Part shown: one piece after another, positions 52,253 to 63,500 of the stretch
Layout: every line of letters starts with the position of its first letter
How positions within the stretch are numbered: the first letter of the stretch is position 1
From: Pseudomonas poae
GTDB taxonomy: Bacteria > Pseudomonadota > Gammaproteobacteria > Pseudomonadales > Pseudomonadaceae
Reading direction: 5' to 3'
Assembly (NCBI GenBank): GCA_004000515.1
Contig: CP034537.1
Coordinates: forward strand, 372,001 to 436,000
Length of the DNA: 64,000 bases
The notes under the pieces: model-generated
What the model was told of the DNA's origin: nothing
Databases searched by the model: none
Seen by the model: the letters and a program-made list of their open reading frames with translations, nothing else
Made by a program: the position numbers and the translations under genes

Positions 52253-53140
52253 CAACGCGGTATCCATCACCATCATCAAGCAAAAACCGATGCACAACCC
52301 CAGGCTAGCCAGCTTTTCGTGACCGTTGCGCCGCGACTCGGGGATTACCTCATGCGTCACCACAAGCAGCATTGCACCAGCAGCCAGGGCCAACCCCAGT
52401 GGCAACAGCACCTCGGCAAGGCTCACTAGCCAAGCGCAAAGTACGGCGAACACTGGCTCGACCAAGCCTGACGCAGCACCGATCAGGAACGCCTTGACCC
52501 GCGACATCCCTGCCCCGGCCAATACCAAAGCAATCACCAGCCCTTCCGGCACGTCCTGCAAGGCAATACCCATGGCCAGGCTATCTGCGTCGGGCATGCC
52601 ACCGCCCGCCGAAACACCCACCGCCATGCCTTCCGGGATGTTGTGGGCGATGATGGCGAACACGAACAGCCAGATGCGCGGCGGGATCACCGGATTATCT
52701 GGCGTGCCCACGAGCATTTCCGGGCTGGCGCCGGATACCTTACGGTCGACCAGATACAGCCCGAATGCTCCGAGCATGATGCCGAAGCTGATCAACCCAC
52801 TGGCGCCCCAGGGCGAGAGCCCGAGGGTTTCAGCGGCGGCAATGCCCGGCACGATCAACGAAAAAGCGGTTGCCGCCAGCATCACTCCGGCCCCAAAGCC
52901 CAGCAAAGTGTCGCTCAGCGCCACCGGCATCCGCCGAATCACCAACACTGGCACCGCGCCAAGCGCCGTACCGAGCGCACAAATCGCGCCGCCTTGCAGG
53001 GCGCGTAAAATGCGCGGTTCCAGGTTCAGCCACTCCAGCCCGTGGGCCACCAGCAATGCAGTACCTGCCAATAGCAGCAGCGAGCCAAACGCATAACGAA
53101 ACATTCGCCCACTGCTGATCGCCAGTGTTTCAGTGCCCAT
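52247..53140 (-). CDS. ZIP family divalent metal transporter
   Basis: 297 residues, about eight membrane helices. Metal-binding helix IV shows HNIPEGMAVG near 163 and helix V has DVPEG. ZIP transporters import Zn2+, Mn2+ or Fe2+. Only 32 bp downstream of sodA on the same strand, so it likely belongs to the fagA-fumC-orfX-sodA operon; manganese supply to MnSOD is an inference. Confidence 0.87.
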   Translation of the reverse strand: MGTETLAISSGRMFRYAFGSLLLLAGTALLVAHGLEWLNLEPRILRALQGGAICALGTALGAVPVLVIRRMPVALSDTLLGFGAGVMLAATAFSLIVPGIAAAETLGLSPWGASGLISFGIMLGAFGLYLVDRKVSGASPEMLVGTPDNPVIPPRIWLFVFAIIAHNIPEGMAVGVSAGGGMPDADSLAMGIALQDVPEGLVIALVLAGAGMSRVKAFLIGAASGLVEPVFAVLCAWLVSLAEVLLPLGLALAAGAMLLVVTHEVIPESRRNGHEKLASLGLCIGFCLMMVMDTALG

Positions 53141-53172
53141 AGTCGGCCTTAGATCTTGTTATAGGGTGGGTA

Positions 53173-53784
53173 TCAGGCCAGCGCGGCCTGGTAGCGCGCA
53201 GCGACTTCCGGCCAATTGATGACGCTGTAGAAGGCATTGATATATTCCGGGCGACGGTTCTGGTACAGCAGGTAGTAGGCGTGCTCCCAGACGTCCAGAC
53301 CCAGGATCGGCGTGTTGCCGTTCATCAGCGGGCTGTCCTGGTTGCCACTGCTTTCCACTACAAGGGTCTTTTGCGGGGTCACGCTCAGCCATGCCCAGCC
53401 ACTGCCGAAGCGAGTAAGCGCGGCTTTGGTGAAGGCCTCTTTGAAACTATCGAAACCACCCAACTGTTCATCGATGGCCTTGCCAAGCGCACCCTCTGGC
53501 TTGCCGCCACCTTTAGGCGACATCACCGCCCAGAACAGCGAATGGTTGGCGTGGCCGCCACCTTGATTGATCACTGCCGCGCGCAGTTTTTCCGGCAATT
53601 GCTGAACACTGGACACCAGCTTCTCGACCGGCCAGCCCGCGAACTCGGTGCCCTCGACCGCGGCATTGAGGTTGTTGATATAGGTCTGATGGTGTTTGGT
53701 GTAGTGGATCTCCATGGTTTGCGCATCGATATGCGGCTCCAGGGCGTCGTAGGCGTAAGGCAAGGCAGGCAAGGTGTAAGACAT
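53173..53784 (-). CDS. sodA: Superoxide dismutase, manganese type
   Basis: Removes superoxide in the cytoplasm. 203 residues. Metal ligands: His27 (EIHYTKHH), His near 81 ([10 protein letters not shown]), and Asp-x-x-x-His in [13 protein letters not shown]. The GNQDSPL block has the Gln typical of Mn-SODs. Start at 53784 ([10 protein letters not shown]). In P. aeruginosa the orthologue (sodM/sodA) is induced in iron limitation through Fur, as part of this operon. Confidence 0.94.
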   Translation of the reverse strand: MSYTLPALPYAYDALEPHIDAQTMEIHYTKHHQTYINNLNAAVEGTEFAGWPVEKLVSSVQQLPEKLRAAVINQGGGHANHSLFWAVMSPKGGGKPEGALGKAIDEQLGGFDSFKEAFTKAALTRFGSGWAWLSVTPQKTLVVESSGNQDSPLMNGNTPILGLDVWEHAYYLLYQNRRPEYINAFYSVINWPEVAARYQAALA

Positions 53785-53785
53785 T

Positions 53786-54229
53786 TCAATGAGCTCCGTA
53801 ATAGGGACTGTTGCGGGTCGACGCATCCGTTTGCGCCGCAGTGCCGCCCAGCAAGCGATGGGTGCGTGGGTACTCGCCGTGATCGCTGATGAAATTCAAC
53901 AGTTCGACGTAGGTCTTGCTGCTCTGACGTAGTGCCGCCTCCCGCAATTGCGGGCTCAGGCGTGGGTCCTGCATGGTCTGCAACAGACGCTGGTGAATGG
54001 CGCAGAGGTATTCCGCGCTTTCTTCCGGCTGGTTCAGACGCAGGTGCAGGTCCGCCAGGTTGTGATGGGAAATGACGCAGGCCGCCACCGCTTCGTCGGC
54101 ATCCGCCCAGCGTTCAAATAACACTTGGGCCAAGGCTAGGGCTTGCAAATAGGCCTCGCGAGCGTCAACCAATTCGCCTGCCATAAAGCAGCGATTGGCC
54201 CGTTCAATCGTGCGTTTCCAGTGCTCCAT
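53786..54229 (-). CDS. Hypothetical TPR-like protein (orfX of the fumC-sodA operon)
   Basis: 147 residues, helical, with TPR-like repeats: [34 protein letters not shown] and [23 protein letters not shown] (quoted in part). Lies between fumC and sodA, its stop 2 bp before the sodA start. It is known as PA4469 or orfX in P. aeruginosa; function unknown. A chaperone or assembly role is only a guess. Confidence 0.8.
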   Translation of the reverse strand: MEHWKRTIERANRCFMAGELVDAREAYLQALALAQVLFERWADADEAVAACVISHHNLADLHLRLNQPEESAEYLCAIHQRLLQTMQDPRLSPQLREAALRQSSKTYVELLNFISDHGEYPRTHRLLGGTAAQTDASTRNSPYYGAH

Positions 54230-54256
54230 GGTGAGCCTCCAAAGCAGAGTCGGTGA

Positions 54257-55633
54257 TTACACGCCGCCAGCTGTAAGCTTTTCCGGGTCCAGCAGGATTT
54301 CCAGTTGGCTACGGGGCAAGTCGGTGTGCTCAAGGGCGACATCAATCACCGGACGACCTTGTTGATAGGCCTTCTTGGCGATTTCAGCAGCCTTCTGGTA
54401 ACCAATGATCGGGTTGAGTGCGGTGACCAGGATCGGGTTGCGGGACAGCGCTTCCTTGAGCTTGGCTTCGTTGACCTTGAAACTGGCGATCGCCTTGTCC
54501 GCCAGCAAACGGCCGGAGTTCGCCAACAGCTCCAGACTACTGAGCAGGTTCTGGGCGATGATCGGCAGCATCACGTTGAGCTCAAAATTGCCCGATTGAC
54601 CCGCAACGGTGATCACCGTGTCATTGCCAATGACTTGTGCAGCCACCATGGCAGTCGCTTCCGGAATCACCGGGTTGACCTTGCCAGGCATGATCGAGGA
54701 CCCAGGCTGCAGCCCTTCCAACTCGATTTCACCGAGGCCGGCCAAAGGGCCGGAGTTCATCCAACGCAGGTCGTTGGCGATTTTCATCAGTGAGACGGCA
54801 ACGGCTTTCAGCTGGCCGGAAACCGCGACGGCGGTGTCTTGGGAGCCGATCAGCGCGAACAGGTTCTTGCCCGGGGTGAATTTCACATCTGTCAGGCTGC
54901 TCAATTGCTGGCTGAAGCGCGCGGCAAATTCCGGGTGGGCATTGATCCCAGTACCGACGGCGGTGCCACCCTGTGCAAGGGACTGCAGGCTGGGCAGCAG
55001 GTCCTGGAGGTGACCGATATTGGCCTTGAGTTGCTGCGCCCACCCATTGAGCACCTGGCTCATGCGCACCGGCATGGCATCCATCAAGTGAGTGCGGCCG
55101 GTCTTGATGAACGGATGGACTTCCTCGGCCTTCTGCTCGATTACCTGAACCAGATGCAACAGGGCCGGCAAGGTTTGCTCGTGCAGGACTAGCGCGGCGC
55201 TGACGTGGATAGTGGTCGGGATGATGTCATTACTGCTCTGCCCGCAGTTCACGTGATCGTTGGGGTTGATCGCCTCGCCGAGCAAACGCGTGGCGAGTGT
55301 GGCAATGACTTCGTTGGCGTTCATGTTGGAACTGGTGCCAGAACCGGTCTGGAAGATATCCACCGGGAAGTGCTGCATGAAATCGCCTTCCAGCAAACCC
55401 TGGGCAGCATCGACAATGGCTTTGCCCTGCCCTTCGCTGATCTGCTTGAGGTCGACGTTGACCTTGGCTGCAGCGGCCTTGGCCAGGATCAGCGCGCGAA
55501 TGAACTGCGCCGGCATGCGTTGGTTGCTGATCGGGAAGTTGTTCACCGCGCGCTGGGTTTGCGCGCCATACAAGGCCTCGGCCGGCACTTGCAGCTCGCC
55601 CATGCTGTCGCGTTCGATACGGGTGTTACTCAT
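54257..55633 (-). CDS. fumC: Class II fumarate hydratase FumC
   Basis: Iron-independent fumarase, converting fumarate to malate when iron is scarce. 458 residues; signature GSSIMPGKVNP near 318, QTGSGTSSNMN near 100, and the catalytic THLMDAMPVR-region. Start at 55633. A longer open frame reaching 55909 runs in antiframe through fagA and is not real. Overlaps fagA by 8 bp. Intact. Confidence 0.95.
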   Translation of the reverse strand: MSNTRIERDSMGELQVPAEALYGAQTQRAVNNFPISNQRMPAQFIRALILAKAAAAKVNVDLKQISEGQGKAIVDAAQGLLEGDFMQHFPVDIFQTGSGTSSNMNANEVIATLATRLLGEAINPNDHVNCGQSSNDIIPTTIHVSAALVLHEQTLPALLHLVQVIEQKAEEVHPFIKTGRTHLMDAMPVRMSQVLNGWAQQLKANIGHLQDLLPSLQSLAQGGTAVGTGINAHPEFAARFSQQLSSLTDVKFTPGKNLFALIGSQDTAVAVSGQLKAVAVSLMKIANDLRWMNSGPLAGLGEIELEGLQPGSSIMPGKVNPVIPEATAMVAAQVIGNDTVITVAGQSGNFELNVMLPIIAQNLLSSLELLANSGRLLADKAIASFKVNEAKLKEALSRNPILVTALNPIIGYQKAAEIAKKAYQQGRPVIDVALEHTDLPRSQLEILLDPEKLTAGGV

Positions 55634-56021
55634 CGTTAGATCCTTGCACCAGGTCGGAGTGAGAAATAGACGGCAGCAATTCGCAGGTCGCCAATCGCCA
55701 CGCAAAACTCTGCCAGCGCTTGAGGCGGCAGGCACAGTGAGAGAGTTTTTCCAGGTCACGCAGGGGACGCCAGGCTTGGTCCAGGCACATCGAGCGCCAA
55801 TGCCAGGGCAGCGCGATATCGTTGGCGGTGTCGAGCAGCAGACGGAATGAGGTTTCAGCGATCGTCCACGGATGGGTGGCGGTGCAGCACGCCAGGTATC
55901 GACCCTCACTGAGGTAATGTTCGATCAGGCGCGGCTCGTTGGGATTGAGGCCGCAGCGAATCTGGCGACTCATCCAACGCCAGCTTTCCAGATAAGGATC
56001 CTCATGCAGGACAGAACTCAT
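55626..56021 (-). CDS. fagA: FagA family protein (Fur-associated gene A)
   Basis: 131 residues starting MSSVLHEDPYLESWRWMSRQ, cysteine and tryptophan-rich, no signal peptide. First gene of the fagA-fumC-orfX-sodA operon described in P. aeruginosa, where Fur represses it. Function unknown. The ATG at 56021 is preferred to a GTG at 56030. Fur-box-like sequences lie 20-50 bp upstream. Confidence 0.85.
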   Translation of the reverse strand: MSSVLHEDPYLESWRWMSRQIRCGLNPNEPRLIEHYLSEGRYLACCTATHPWTIAETSFRLLLDTANDIALPWHWRSMCLDQAWRPLRDLEKLSHCACRLKRWQSFAWRLATCELLPSISHSDLVQGSNDE

Positions 56022-56041
56022 GATCCACACTCATTCGGTAA

Positions 56042-56073
56042 TGATATTTATTATTAAATGATATTGAGAATCA
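56042..56073 (-). promoter_or_regulatory. Fur boxes upstream of fagA
   Basis: The plus-strand TGATATTGAGAATCA at 56059-56073 matches the 7-1-7 Fur inverted repeat (TGATAAT-N-ATTATCA) in most positions, and a second weaker TGATATTTATTATTA precedes it at 56042. The AT-rich stretch stands out from the GC-rich surroundings. Fur control of the operon is known in P. aeruginosa. Confidence 0.75.
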
Positions 56074-56112
56074 AAACAAGGGTAACGCATTAATACACCT
56101 TTAGCACAGCCA

Positions 56113-56149
56113 CAAAAAAGCGCGCCATCCGTGAGATGGCGCGCCTTTT
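56113..56149 (-). terminator. Rho-independent terminator after tldE
   Basis: Stem GCGCGCCAT / ATGGCGCGC; on the minus strand it is followed by T6. It ends the tldE gene 18 bp after its stop and insulates the Fur-regulated promoter. Confidence 0.88.
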
Positions 56150-56167
56150 GTTAAAACGATGGAAGAG

Positions 56168-57514
56168 TCAGCTACCGGCGACGGTCATCCGCTCGATCAG
56201 TACCGACCCCGTGCGAATGTTGCTACGCAGTTCCAAGTCATTACCCACGGCAACAATCTGCTTGAACATGTCGCGCATATTGCCGGCAATCGTCACTTCC
56301 TGGACGGCAAATTGAATCTCGCCGTTCTCAACCCAGAAACCCGCCGCACCACGGGAATAATCACCGGTGACCATGTTCAGGCCATGGCCCATCAACTCCG
56401 TCACCAGCAGGCCACGGCCCATGCGCCGCAACAGCGCTGCCTGATCTTCATCGCCATGGGTGACGAACAGGTTATGCACGCCGCCAGAGTTGGCGGTGCT
56501 CGGAAGGCCGAGCTTACGGCCGGAGTAAGTGCCCAGCACGTAGGACACCAACTCACCCTTTTCGACAAACGGCTTGGCATAGGTCGCCAGGCCATCACCG
56601 TCGAACGCTGAACTGCCCATGGCACGCATCAAGTGCGGGCGCTCATCGATGGTCAGCCACTCAGGGAACAGCTTCTGACCAATCGAGCCTTCCAGGAACG
56701 ACGATTTACGATAGAGGTTCCCACCGGAAATCGCCCCCAGGAAACTGCCGAACAAACCGCCGGCCAGTTCCGCCGAGAACAGCACCGGCACCTCGCAGGT
56801 CGGCACCGGACGCGCACCCAAACGGCTCGCGGCACGTTGCGCGGCGCGCTGGCCAATGCTGGCTGGGTCTGCCAGCAATTCACCCTGGCGATTCACGTCG
56901 TACCAGTAATCGCGCTGCATCTGACCATTGGCTTCGGCGATCATCACGCAACTCAAGCTATGGCGCGTAGACGCATAACCGCCGATAAAACCATGGCTGT
57001 TGCCATACACGCGGCAACCCTGATGTGTGCTCAACGTGGTGCCATCAGCGTTCTTGATGCGGGCATCGGCGTCGAACGCAGCCGCTTCGCAGGCCAGCGC
57101 CTGTTCGATGGCCTGCTCGGGGGTGATGTCCCACGCGTGGAATAGATCGAAGTCTTTCAAGTCCTTGGCCATCAAGGCCTTGTCAGCCAAACCCGAGCTT
57201 TCGTCTTCAGAGGTGTGCTTGGCAATTGCCAGCGCGGCGGCAACCGTTTCACGAATCGCCTCTGGGCCGCTGGCCGATGTGCTGGCCGAACCTTTGCGCT
57301 GTCCCACGTACAAGGTGATGCCAAACCCTTGGTCACGGTTGAATTCGACGGTTTCCACTTCCCGCTGACGTACCGAAGTCGACAGCCCCTGCTCCAGCGA
57401 CACCGCCACTTCACAGGCACTGGCCCCCTGGCGCCTGGCCTCGGCAAGGATCTGCTCGACTTGTTCCTGCAGTGCCGGTAACGCTTGCGGACCGACGCTT
57501 TGGGCTGCACTCAT
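56168..57514 (-). CDS. tldE: Metalloprotease subunit TldE (PmbA)
   Basis: Non-catalytic half of the TldD-TldE complex, which degrades unfolded peptides and matures microcins (MccB17, class II RiPPs) and CcdA. 448 residues. N-terminal coiled region EILAEARRQGAS; C-terminal SRGAAGFWVENGEIQFAVQEVTIAGNM. It lacks the HExxxH motif of TldD. Start at 57514 with GGAG. Intact. Confidence 0.93.
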   Translation of the reverse strand: MSAAQSVGPQALPALQEQVEQILAEARRQGASACEVAVSLEQGLSTSVRQREVETVEFNRDQGFGITLYVGQRKGSASTSASGPEAIRETVAAALAIAKHTSEDESSGLADKALMAKDLKDFDLFHAWDITPEQAIEQALACEAAAFDADARIKNADGTTLSTHQGCRVYGNSHGFIGGYASTRHSLSCVMIAEANGQMQRDYWYDVNRQGELLADPASIGQRAAQRAASRLGARPVPTCEVPVLFSAELAGGLFGSFLGAISGGNLYRKSSFLEGSIGQKLFPEWLTIDERPHLMRAMGSSAFDGDGLATYAKPFVEKGELVSYVLGTYSGRKLGLPSTANSGGVHNLFVTHGDEDQAALLRRMGRGLLVTELMGHGLNMVTGDYSRGAAGFWVENGEIQFAVQEVTIAGNMRDMFKQIVAVGNDLELRSNIRTGSVLIERMTVAGS

Positions 57515-57622
57515 GGTTTTCTCCACTCAAATTCTGCTTTCGGTTAAGGCCATCGAGCGACCGGGCCGGACAAGCGGCCCCCGACTGGTTATCATGGCGG
57601 CGTTTCTTTGCGGACTGCCACC

Positions 57623-58144
57623 ATGGTTGATTCTTACGACGACTCCCTCGATGGGGAGAAAAGCAAAACCCAGGTCAAACGTGAGCTGCATGCTCTGGTT
57701 GACCTCGGCGAGCGCCTTACAACGCTCAAGAAGGATTTGATTGCAAAACTGCCACTGACCGACGAAATGCGTCGAGCCTTGGCCGATGCGCCCAAGCACA
57801 CCGCGAATATCGCGCGTAAACGGCACATCTCGTTTATCGGCAAACTGATGCGCGACCAAGACATTGACGCCATTCTGACCTTGCTCGACCAAACCGATGC
57901 CTCCACTCGCCAGTACAACGAACGTTTCCACAACCTGGAACGTTGGCGTGACCGCCTGATCTCGGGCGATGACGCTGTGCTGGAGAAATTCGTGGTGGAC
58001 TACCCGGACGCGGACCGCCAGCAACTGCGCTCCCTGATCCGTCAGGCCCAGCACGAGCTGGCGCATAACAAAGCGCCGGCCACCAGCCGTAAAATCTTCA
58101 AGTACATCCGTGAGCTGGACGAGACCCAACGCGGCCTGCGTTGA
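57623..58144 (+). CDS. darP: Dual-action ribosomal maturation protein DarP (YjgA)
   Basis: 50S assembly factor, 173 residues, acidic N-terminus then a helical domain. Family core: [15 protein letters not shown] and [13 protein letters not shown], ending [12 protein letters not shown] at 57623; the upstream site is weak. Divergent from tldE, the usual arrangement. Confidence 0.92.
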   Translation: MVDSYDDSLDGEKSKTQVKRELHALVDLGERLTTLKKDLIAKLPLTDEMRRALADAPKHTANIARKRHISFIGKLMRDQDIDAILTLLDQTDASTRQYNERFHNLERWRDRLISGDDAVLEKFVVDYPDADRQQLRSLIRQAQHELAHNKAPATSRKIFKYIRELDETQRGLR

Positions 58145-58191
58145 TCCCTTCCCCCGGGTGGCGACTTTCGCCACCCGAAGCTCCACATCCC

Positions 58192-59634
58192 TTACGAGCC
58201 CGTGCCACCCACGGTAATCGCATCAATTTTCAGCGTTGGCTGGCCGACACCCACCGGCACCGACTGCCCATCTTTCCCGCACGTGCCCACGCCGCTATCC
58301 AGCGACAGGTCGTTGCCGACCATCGACACCTTGCTCATCGCCTCCGGCCCGTTGCCGATCAACGTTGCGCCTTTGACTGGCGCAGTGATCTTGCCGTCTT
58401 CGATCAGGTACGCCTCGCTGGTGGAGAACACAAACTTGCCGCTGGTGATATCCACCTGGCCGCCGCCGAGGTTGGCGCAATAGATCCCGCGCTTGACCGA
58501 GGCAATGATTTCCGCCGGATCGCTTTCGCCACCGAGCATGTAGGTATTGGTCATACGCGGCATCGGCAGGTGCGCGTAGGATTCACGGCGGCCGTTGCCG
58601 GTACGCGCGACGCCCATCAGGCGCGCATTGAGCTTGTCTTGCATGTAGCCCTTGAGCACGCCGTTTTCGATCAGGGTGGTGCACTCGGTTGGCGTGCCTT
58701 CATCGTCCACACTCAACGAGCCCCGGCGACCGGCCAAGGTGCCGTCATCGACAATGGTGCACAGCTTGGACGCAACCATCTCGCCCATGCGCCCGCTGTA
58801 GGCTGAACTGCCTTTGCGGTTGAAATCGCCTTCCAGGCCATGGCCGACCGCTTCGTGCAACAACACGCCGGACCAACCCGAACCCAGCACCACCGGCAAG
58901 GTACCGGCCGGCGCAGGAATGGCTTCCAGGTTGACCAGTGCCTGGCGCAGCGCCTCACGGGCATAACCCATGGCGCGGTCTTCAGCGAGGAAATAGCGGT
59001 AGTCGGTACGCCCGCCACCCCCATGGCCACCGCGCTCGCGGCGACCGTTCTGCTCGACGATCACACTGACGTTGAACCGCACCAACGGCCGTACGTCTGC
59101 CGCCAAGCCACCATCGGTGGACGCCACCAGAATGCGTTCCCACACACCGGCCATGCTCACGGTGACCTGCTGGATACGCGGGTCCAGGGCACGAGTGGCG
59201 GCGTCGACACGCTTGAGCAACTCGACCTTCTCAGCGCGGCTGATCACTTCCAGAGGGTTATCCGGCGCATATAACTGGGCCACATCCTGGGTGCTGAACG
59301 CCTGCACCGTGCCATTTTGACCGGCTCGGGAGATCGAACGCGCAGCACGCGCCGCAAGGCCCAAGGCTTCCAGCGTGATTGCGTTGCTGTAGGCAAAGCC
59401 GGTTTTCTCACCGGACTGCGCACGTACGCCTACACCCTGGTCAAGGTTGAAGCTGCCTTCCTTGACGATGCCATCTTCCAGCGCCCAGGACTCGGAGATC
59501 TGCCCCTGGAAATACAGGTCAGCCGCATCGATGCCGGGCCCGGCGAGGTCGCCCAGCACGGTTTGCAAACTTTCGATGGTCACGCCACCGGGTGCCAGGA
59601 GGTGTTCACTGACTGAGGACAACAACTCGCTCAT
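58192..59634 (-). CDS. tldD: Metalloprotease TldD
   Basis: Catalytic subunit of the TldD-TldE protease. 480 residues. Zinc motif [21 protein letters not shown] near 260 (HExxxH). N-terminal [17 protein letters not shown]-terminal [18 protein letters not shown]. Intact. Start overlaps the stop of the downstream-in-sequence nitrilase gene by 4 bases, so the two are translationally coupled. Confidence 0.94.
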   Translation of the reverse strand: MSELLSSVSEHLLAPGGVTIESLQTVLGDLAGPGIDAADLYFQGQISESWALEDGIVKEGSFNLDQGVGVRAQSGEKTGFAYSNAITLEALGLAARAARSISRAGQNGTVQAFSTQDVAQLYAPDNPLEVISRAEKVELLKRVDAATRALDPRIQQVTVSMAGVWERILVASTDGGLAADVRPLVRFNVSVIVEQNGRRERGGHGGGGRTDYRYFLAEDRAMGYAREALRQALVNLEAIPAPAGTLPVVLGSGWSGVLLHEAVGHGLEGDFNRKGSSAYSGRMGEMVASKLCTIVDDGTLAGRRGSLSVDDEGTPTECTTLIENGVLKGYMQDKLNARLMGVARTGNGRRESYAHLPMPRMTNTYMLGGESDPAEIIASVKRGIYCANLGGGQVDITSGKFVFSTSEAYLIEDGKITAPVKGATLIGNGPEAMSKVSMVGNDLSLDSGVGTCGKDGQSVPVGVGQPTLKIDAITVGGTGS

Positions 59635-60500
59635 AGGTTTGGCCTTAAATTCATCGTTCCGAAGCAGGCCGCTGTGCGCCCTGCGAGAAAAAAGCGCCGA
59701 TGGTTGACCACCGGCATGCGCGCCCGTATCGACGCCTGTTCACTGCTATCGCGCTCGGCCAACAACACCGCTTCGCCTTGATCCTGCTGCGTCAGTACAC
59801 GCCCCCATGGGTCGACAATCGCCGCATGCCCATGGGTTTCCCGTGGCCCCGGATGCACTCCACCCTGGGCGGCCGCCAGCAGATAGCACTGGGTCTCGAT
59901 GGCCCTGGCGCGAATCAGCACGTCCCAGTGCGCGGCACCGGTCACTGCCGTAAAGGCCGAAGGTGCAGTAATCAACTCGGCCCCCGCTGCGCGCAGCTCG
60001 CTGTACAGCTCGGGAAAGCGCAGGTCGTAACACACCGTCAGGCCCAAACGGCCAACGGGTGTATCCGCCACCACCACATTGCTCCCGAAAGCATAGTCGT
60101 CAGATTCCCGATAACGACCGCGTGTATCTGCAACATCGACATCGAACAGGTGCAATTTGTCGTAGCGGGCAACGATTTCACCGCGATCATCGACCAACAA
60201 CGAGCAGGCATTGGACTTGGCGTTCGGCTGGCCTTCTGGGGGCAGCGGTAAAGTACCGGCCACTATCCATAAGGTGAGGTCGCGGGCGGTCTGTTTCAAC
60301 CACGGCAGGATCGGGCCTTCGCCCAAGGCCTCGGCGCGGCCGATGTCGGCGACGTCGCGACGGCCCATGGCGGCGAAGTTTTCCGGGAGTACCGCAAGCT
60401 TTGCTCCGGCCGCTGCCGCTTGTTCCAGCAGGCGTCGGGCCTGAGCCAGATTGGCCAGCACATCGCTCTGGCTGACCATTTGAATTACCGCAAAGGACAT
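59631..60500 (-). CDS. Carbon-nitrogen hydrolase (Nit2/omega-amidase-like)
   Basis: Nitrilase-superfamily amidase, 289 residues. The catalytic triad is visible: Glu in LPENFA near 40, Lys in [10 protein letters not shown] near 110, and Cys in [12 protein letters not shown] near 150. Closest to Nit1/Nit2-type deaminated-glutathione or omega-amidases; I cannot tell which. Start at 60500 with GGAG. Sits between tldD and yhdP, as in PAO1 (PA4475). Confidence 0.87.
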   Translation of the reverse strand: MSFAVIQMVSQSDVLANLAQARRLLEQAAAAGAKLAVLPENFAAMGRRDVADIGRAEALGEGPILPWLKQTARDLTLWIVAGTLPLPPEGQPNAKSNACSLLVDDRGEIVARYDKLHLFDVDVADTRGRYRESDDYAFGSNVVVADTPVGRLGLTVCYDLRFPELYSELRAAGAELITAPSAFTAVTGAAHWDVLIRARAIETQCYLLAAAQGGVHPGPRETHGHAAIVDPWGRVLTQQDQGEAVLLAERDSSEQASIRARMPVVNHRRFFLAGRTAACFGTMNLRPNL

Positions 60501-60548
60501 GGGCCGACACTCCGTAATAGGCATGCGGCCATGCTACTCCACAGGCTC

Positions 60549-63500
60549 TCAGTTTGGTTTTTCAAATGGCTTGTCGAAGGTGATTTTCGGGTCCTTCCAA
60601 GGGCCTTCCACTTTGTACTGCACGCTGGCAAAACGCGACACCCGATCACCGATCAACTTGTCGATCAGGAACAAAGCACCACCAATGGCCGGCGCACCGA
60701 CGATCAGCGCAGCAATCGGCAGATTGTTGGTGACCGGCAACGTAACGAGCAACTTGGCGTCGACACGGTCGGCCACCAAGTCGAGGGTGCCATTGAGCTC
60801 CAGGTTGGTCGACGGCCCGGTCATGGTGATCGGCTCACGGGTGACGAACACGCCATTACTGGCGGCCAACAAACCTTTACCCGATCGTAGCTCAAGCCCT
60901 TGCCGAGCAAGTCAGAGAAATCGAGGCGCAGTCGGCGACCAATGGAGTTGAAGTTAAGCAGCCCGAACACTCGCAGGGCCTGGGCCCCACCCTCCACTTC
61001 CACAAACTGGCCGTTGCGGAACGCCGCATCCAGGCTGCCAGAGAAACGCTTGGGCCCGACATACGCCGGTGAACCGGGCCAGCGCCCGTCTACGTCCAGG
61101 TGGAAATCCTGGCTGGTGACGGTAGGGGCATAACCCCAGCCCTTGAGCACATCGCCAATATTCTTGCCATCCAGGCGGCCCTTGTACCAGCTGCTGCTAT
61201 CGCCTGCCGTGCCTTCCCAACCACCGGCGCCTTTGAGCTGCATGCCCTTGAGCCCCAAGTCCAGGTTATTGAAGGCCATGCCCTTGGCGGTTGGTCGGAT
61301 CTTCAGCGACCAGGCCCCCACCAGGTCAGGCCCCTGGAACAGCTGAGCAATCGAGATATCCAACGCCGGAATGTCCTTGGGGTCGATATCCGCCAGTGGG
61401 TCGGGCGCGTTCTCGTTAGCCTGCACCGTCGGGTCCGGAGCGGGCAACTTCACGTATTGCAGGTTGACCACAATCGGTGCGCCTTTGGCGTCCGGCAGGT
61501 TCACGCTGCCCTTGGCTTGCAGGCTGTCGAGTTGCAAGCCCCACGCCGCCGGTTTGCGGTCCAGTTGCAGGTTGACCTGGTCGAATTGGGTGCCAAAACC
61601 GGTCAGTTTGCCTACCTTGAAATCAGCGCTATTGAGCAATTGCTTGGCGCTGCCGCCTGGGTCATTGCCTGCGTATCGGTCGACCAGTTTCTTCCAGGGG
61701 TCGATATCCAGCTCCGACAACACGCCACGAATGCGCAACCCCTTGCTCGTCGGCAGCAGCGCATCGCCATCACCGAGGAACAACTCGCCTCGGCCCTCAT
61801 TGAACTTGTCTGGCGGTGCGGCGAAGGTGAAGTTCGCCAGCTCGCCGTAATCGAACCAATAACGGCGCTCGGCGCCCTGCAGGGTCATGCGGAATACGCT
61901 ATCGCGACCTTGGCTGGCCGGCATGCCGAACGGAGCCGGCAAGTCCACCGCAACGCCCTTGAGGCTGGAGCTGACCATCAACTGGCTGTCCGCGCCGTCC
62001 AGGTTCAGCTGCAACTGGTACGGAATGTCGCCAGACACCGGCAATGGCTGAGTAATTTTCAGCCAGTCGGTCAGCCGCTTGACGGTGACCTGGCCCTTGG
62101 CCGTCACCCGAGTGCTGATTTTGCCCGGCTTACCGTCGGCAGTTATTTGCGCAGTGATGGGCCGATCAAACGCTTGGGCCGAGATGTTTTGGCCGCTGAG
62201 GCCCTTGGCACTGTCAAAGCGGAAATCCCCCTTGAGCTGGGTCAGGTCCAGCGTCGGCTCAGCCAATTGCAGGCGCGACTTGTCGGTCTTGAAGTCCACC
62301 ACGATTTTCGGCTCGGCGTCCTTGGCCAGCGGGATATCCAGGTCAAGGCTGCCTTGCAGGTCGCCATCGCCCTTCCAGCCGGCAAACGTCGATGCCGTTC
62401 CGATCGGCGCTTCCTGAAGGATTTTCAAGCCATCACCCAGTCCACCGGCAAACCCGCCGGTCAGCAACAGATGACTGTCCTTGCCCGCAGGTGCATGGGG
62501 AATGTTGACGTAGATGTCCTTGACCTTGGTATCGAGCAACTGGCCCTTGCTGGCCAGGATGCGCACGCCGCTCTCCTCGACGAACACTTCGCCCTTGACC
62601 TTACTGACATGGGGCCAGCCTGGCTGGAACGCGAGTTCAGCGTCATGCACCTTGAAGAACAGGCTGATATTGCGCGAAGCCGGCAACGCATCGTGGTTAA
62701 GCGAGCCTTGGTATTGGAAGAAACCCTCATCCACCGCGCCCTTGAGGATCGCGGTGCGCAGCCATTCATCCAACGCCGGGCTCAACACTGCCGGCAGGTA
62801 TTTAGGGGTAAAACGCCCATCGCCATCGACCATGCCGACCCGCAGGTCCATATAGTCTTCTTGCGCCTCATCAAAATGCAGGCGGATCAAGAAGTCGGCA
62901 GCGACCTTGCCCTCTTCACCCAGCACCTTGATATACGGGGCGATCAGGGTGAAACCTTCCTTGTCCAGCTTCCACGTCAGTCGCGCATTGGCCTGGATGT
63001 ACTGCCACGGCTTGGCGAAGATCGGGTCGAGATGCAGGGAAAAGTCCTTGCTGTCCATGCGAAGCTCACCGTGACCCAAGTCGCCGCTGATGCTACCGGA
63101 CACATTTCGCGCCGCCGGCGCACCGAAGTAGGCGTCAAAGCCGATGCGCTCCAGGTTGGCGGCGAAACTGACTTTTTGATCGCTGTTGTCTTGAGGGCGA
63201 AAATCCACCAGCACATTACGCAGCATGCCGGTGGCTTTCAGGTGTTCGATGGTTTTGGCGACGCCTTCCGGTAACGGCGCCAGGGCATTCAGCAACGGCG
63301 TGATGGGCGTCAGGTCCAGGCGGTCGGCCTGCAGTTTCCAGACCTCCAGGTCCTTGTCGGTAGCCAGGGTTTGCTGCAATTGCAGACGCGACTCCCAGCG
63401 AGTTTCTCCGAGGTTCATTGCCAGCGAATCGAACAGCACCTTAAGACCCGTCTCACTGCGTTGCAGGTAGGCTGTCAGTGCGAGATTTTCGATATGCACC

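Noticed and set aside
54257..55909. Extended FumC with 92 extra N-terminal residues
   Set aside because: The extension is an off-frame reading of fagA; the ATG at 55633 gives the normal FumC start.
61100..63274. 724-codon plus-strand open frame opposite yhdP
   Set aside because: Mirror of the repetitive beta-strand coding of yhdP; no start signal or family resemblance.
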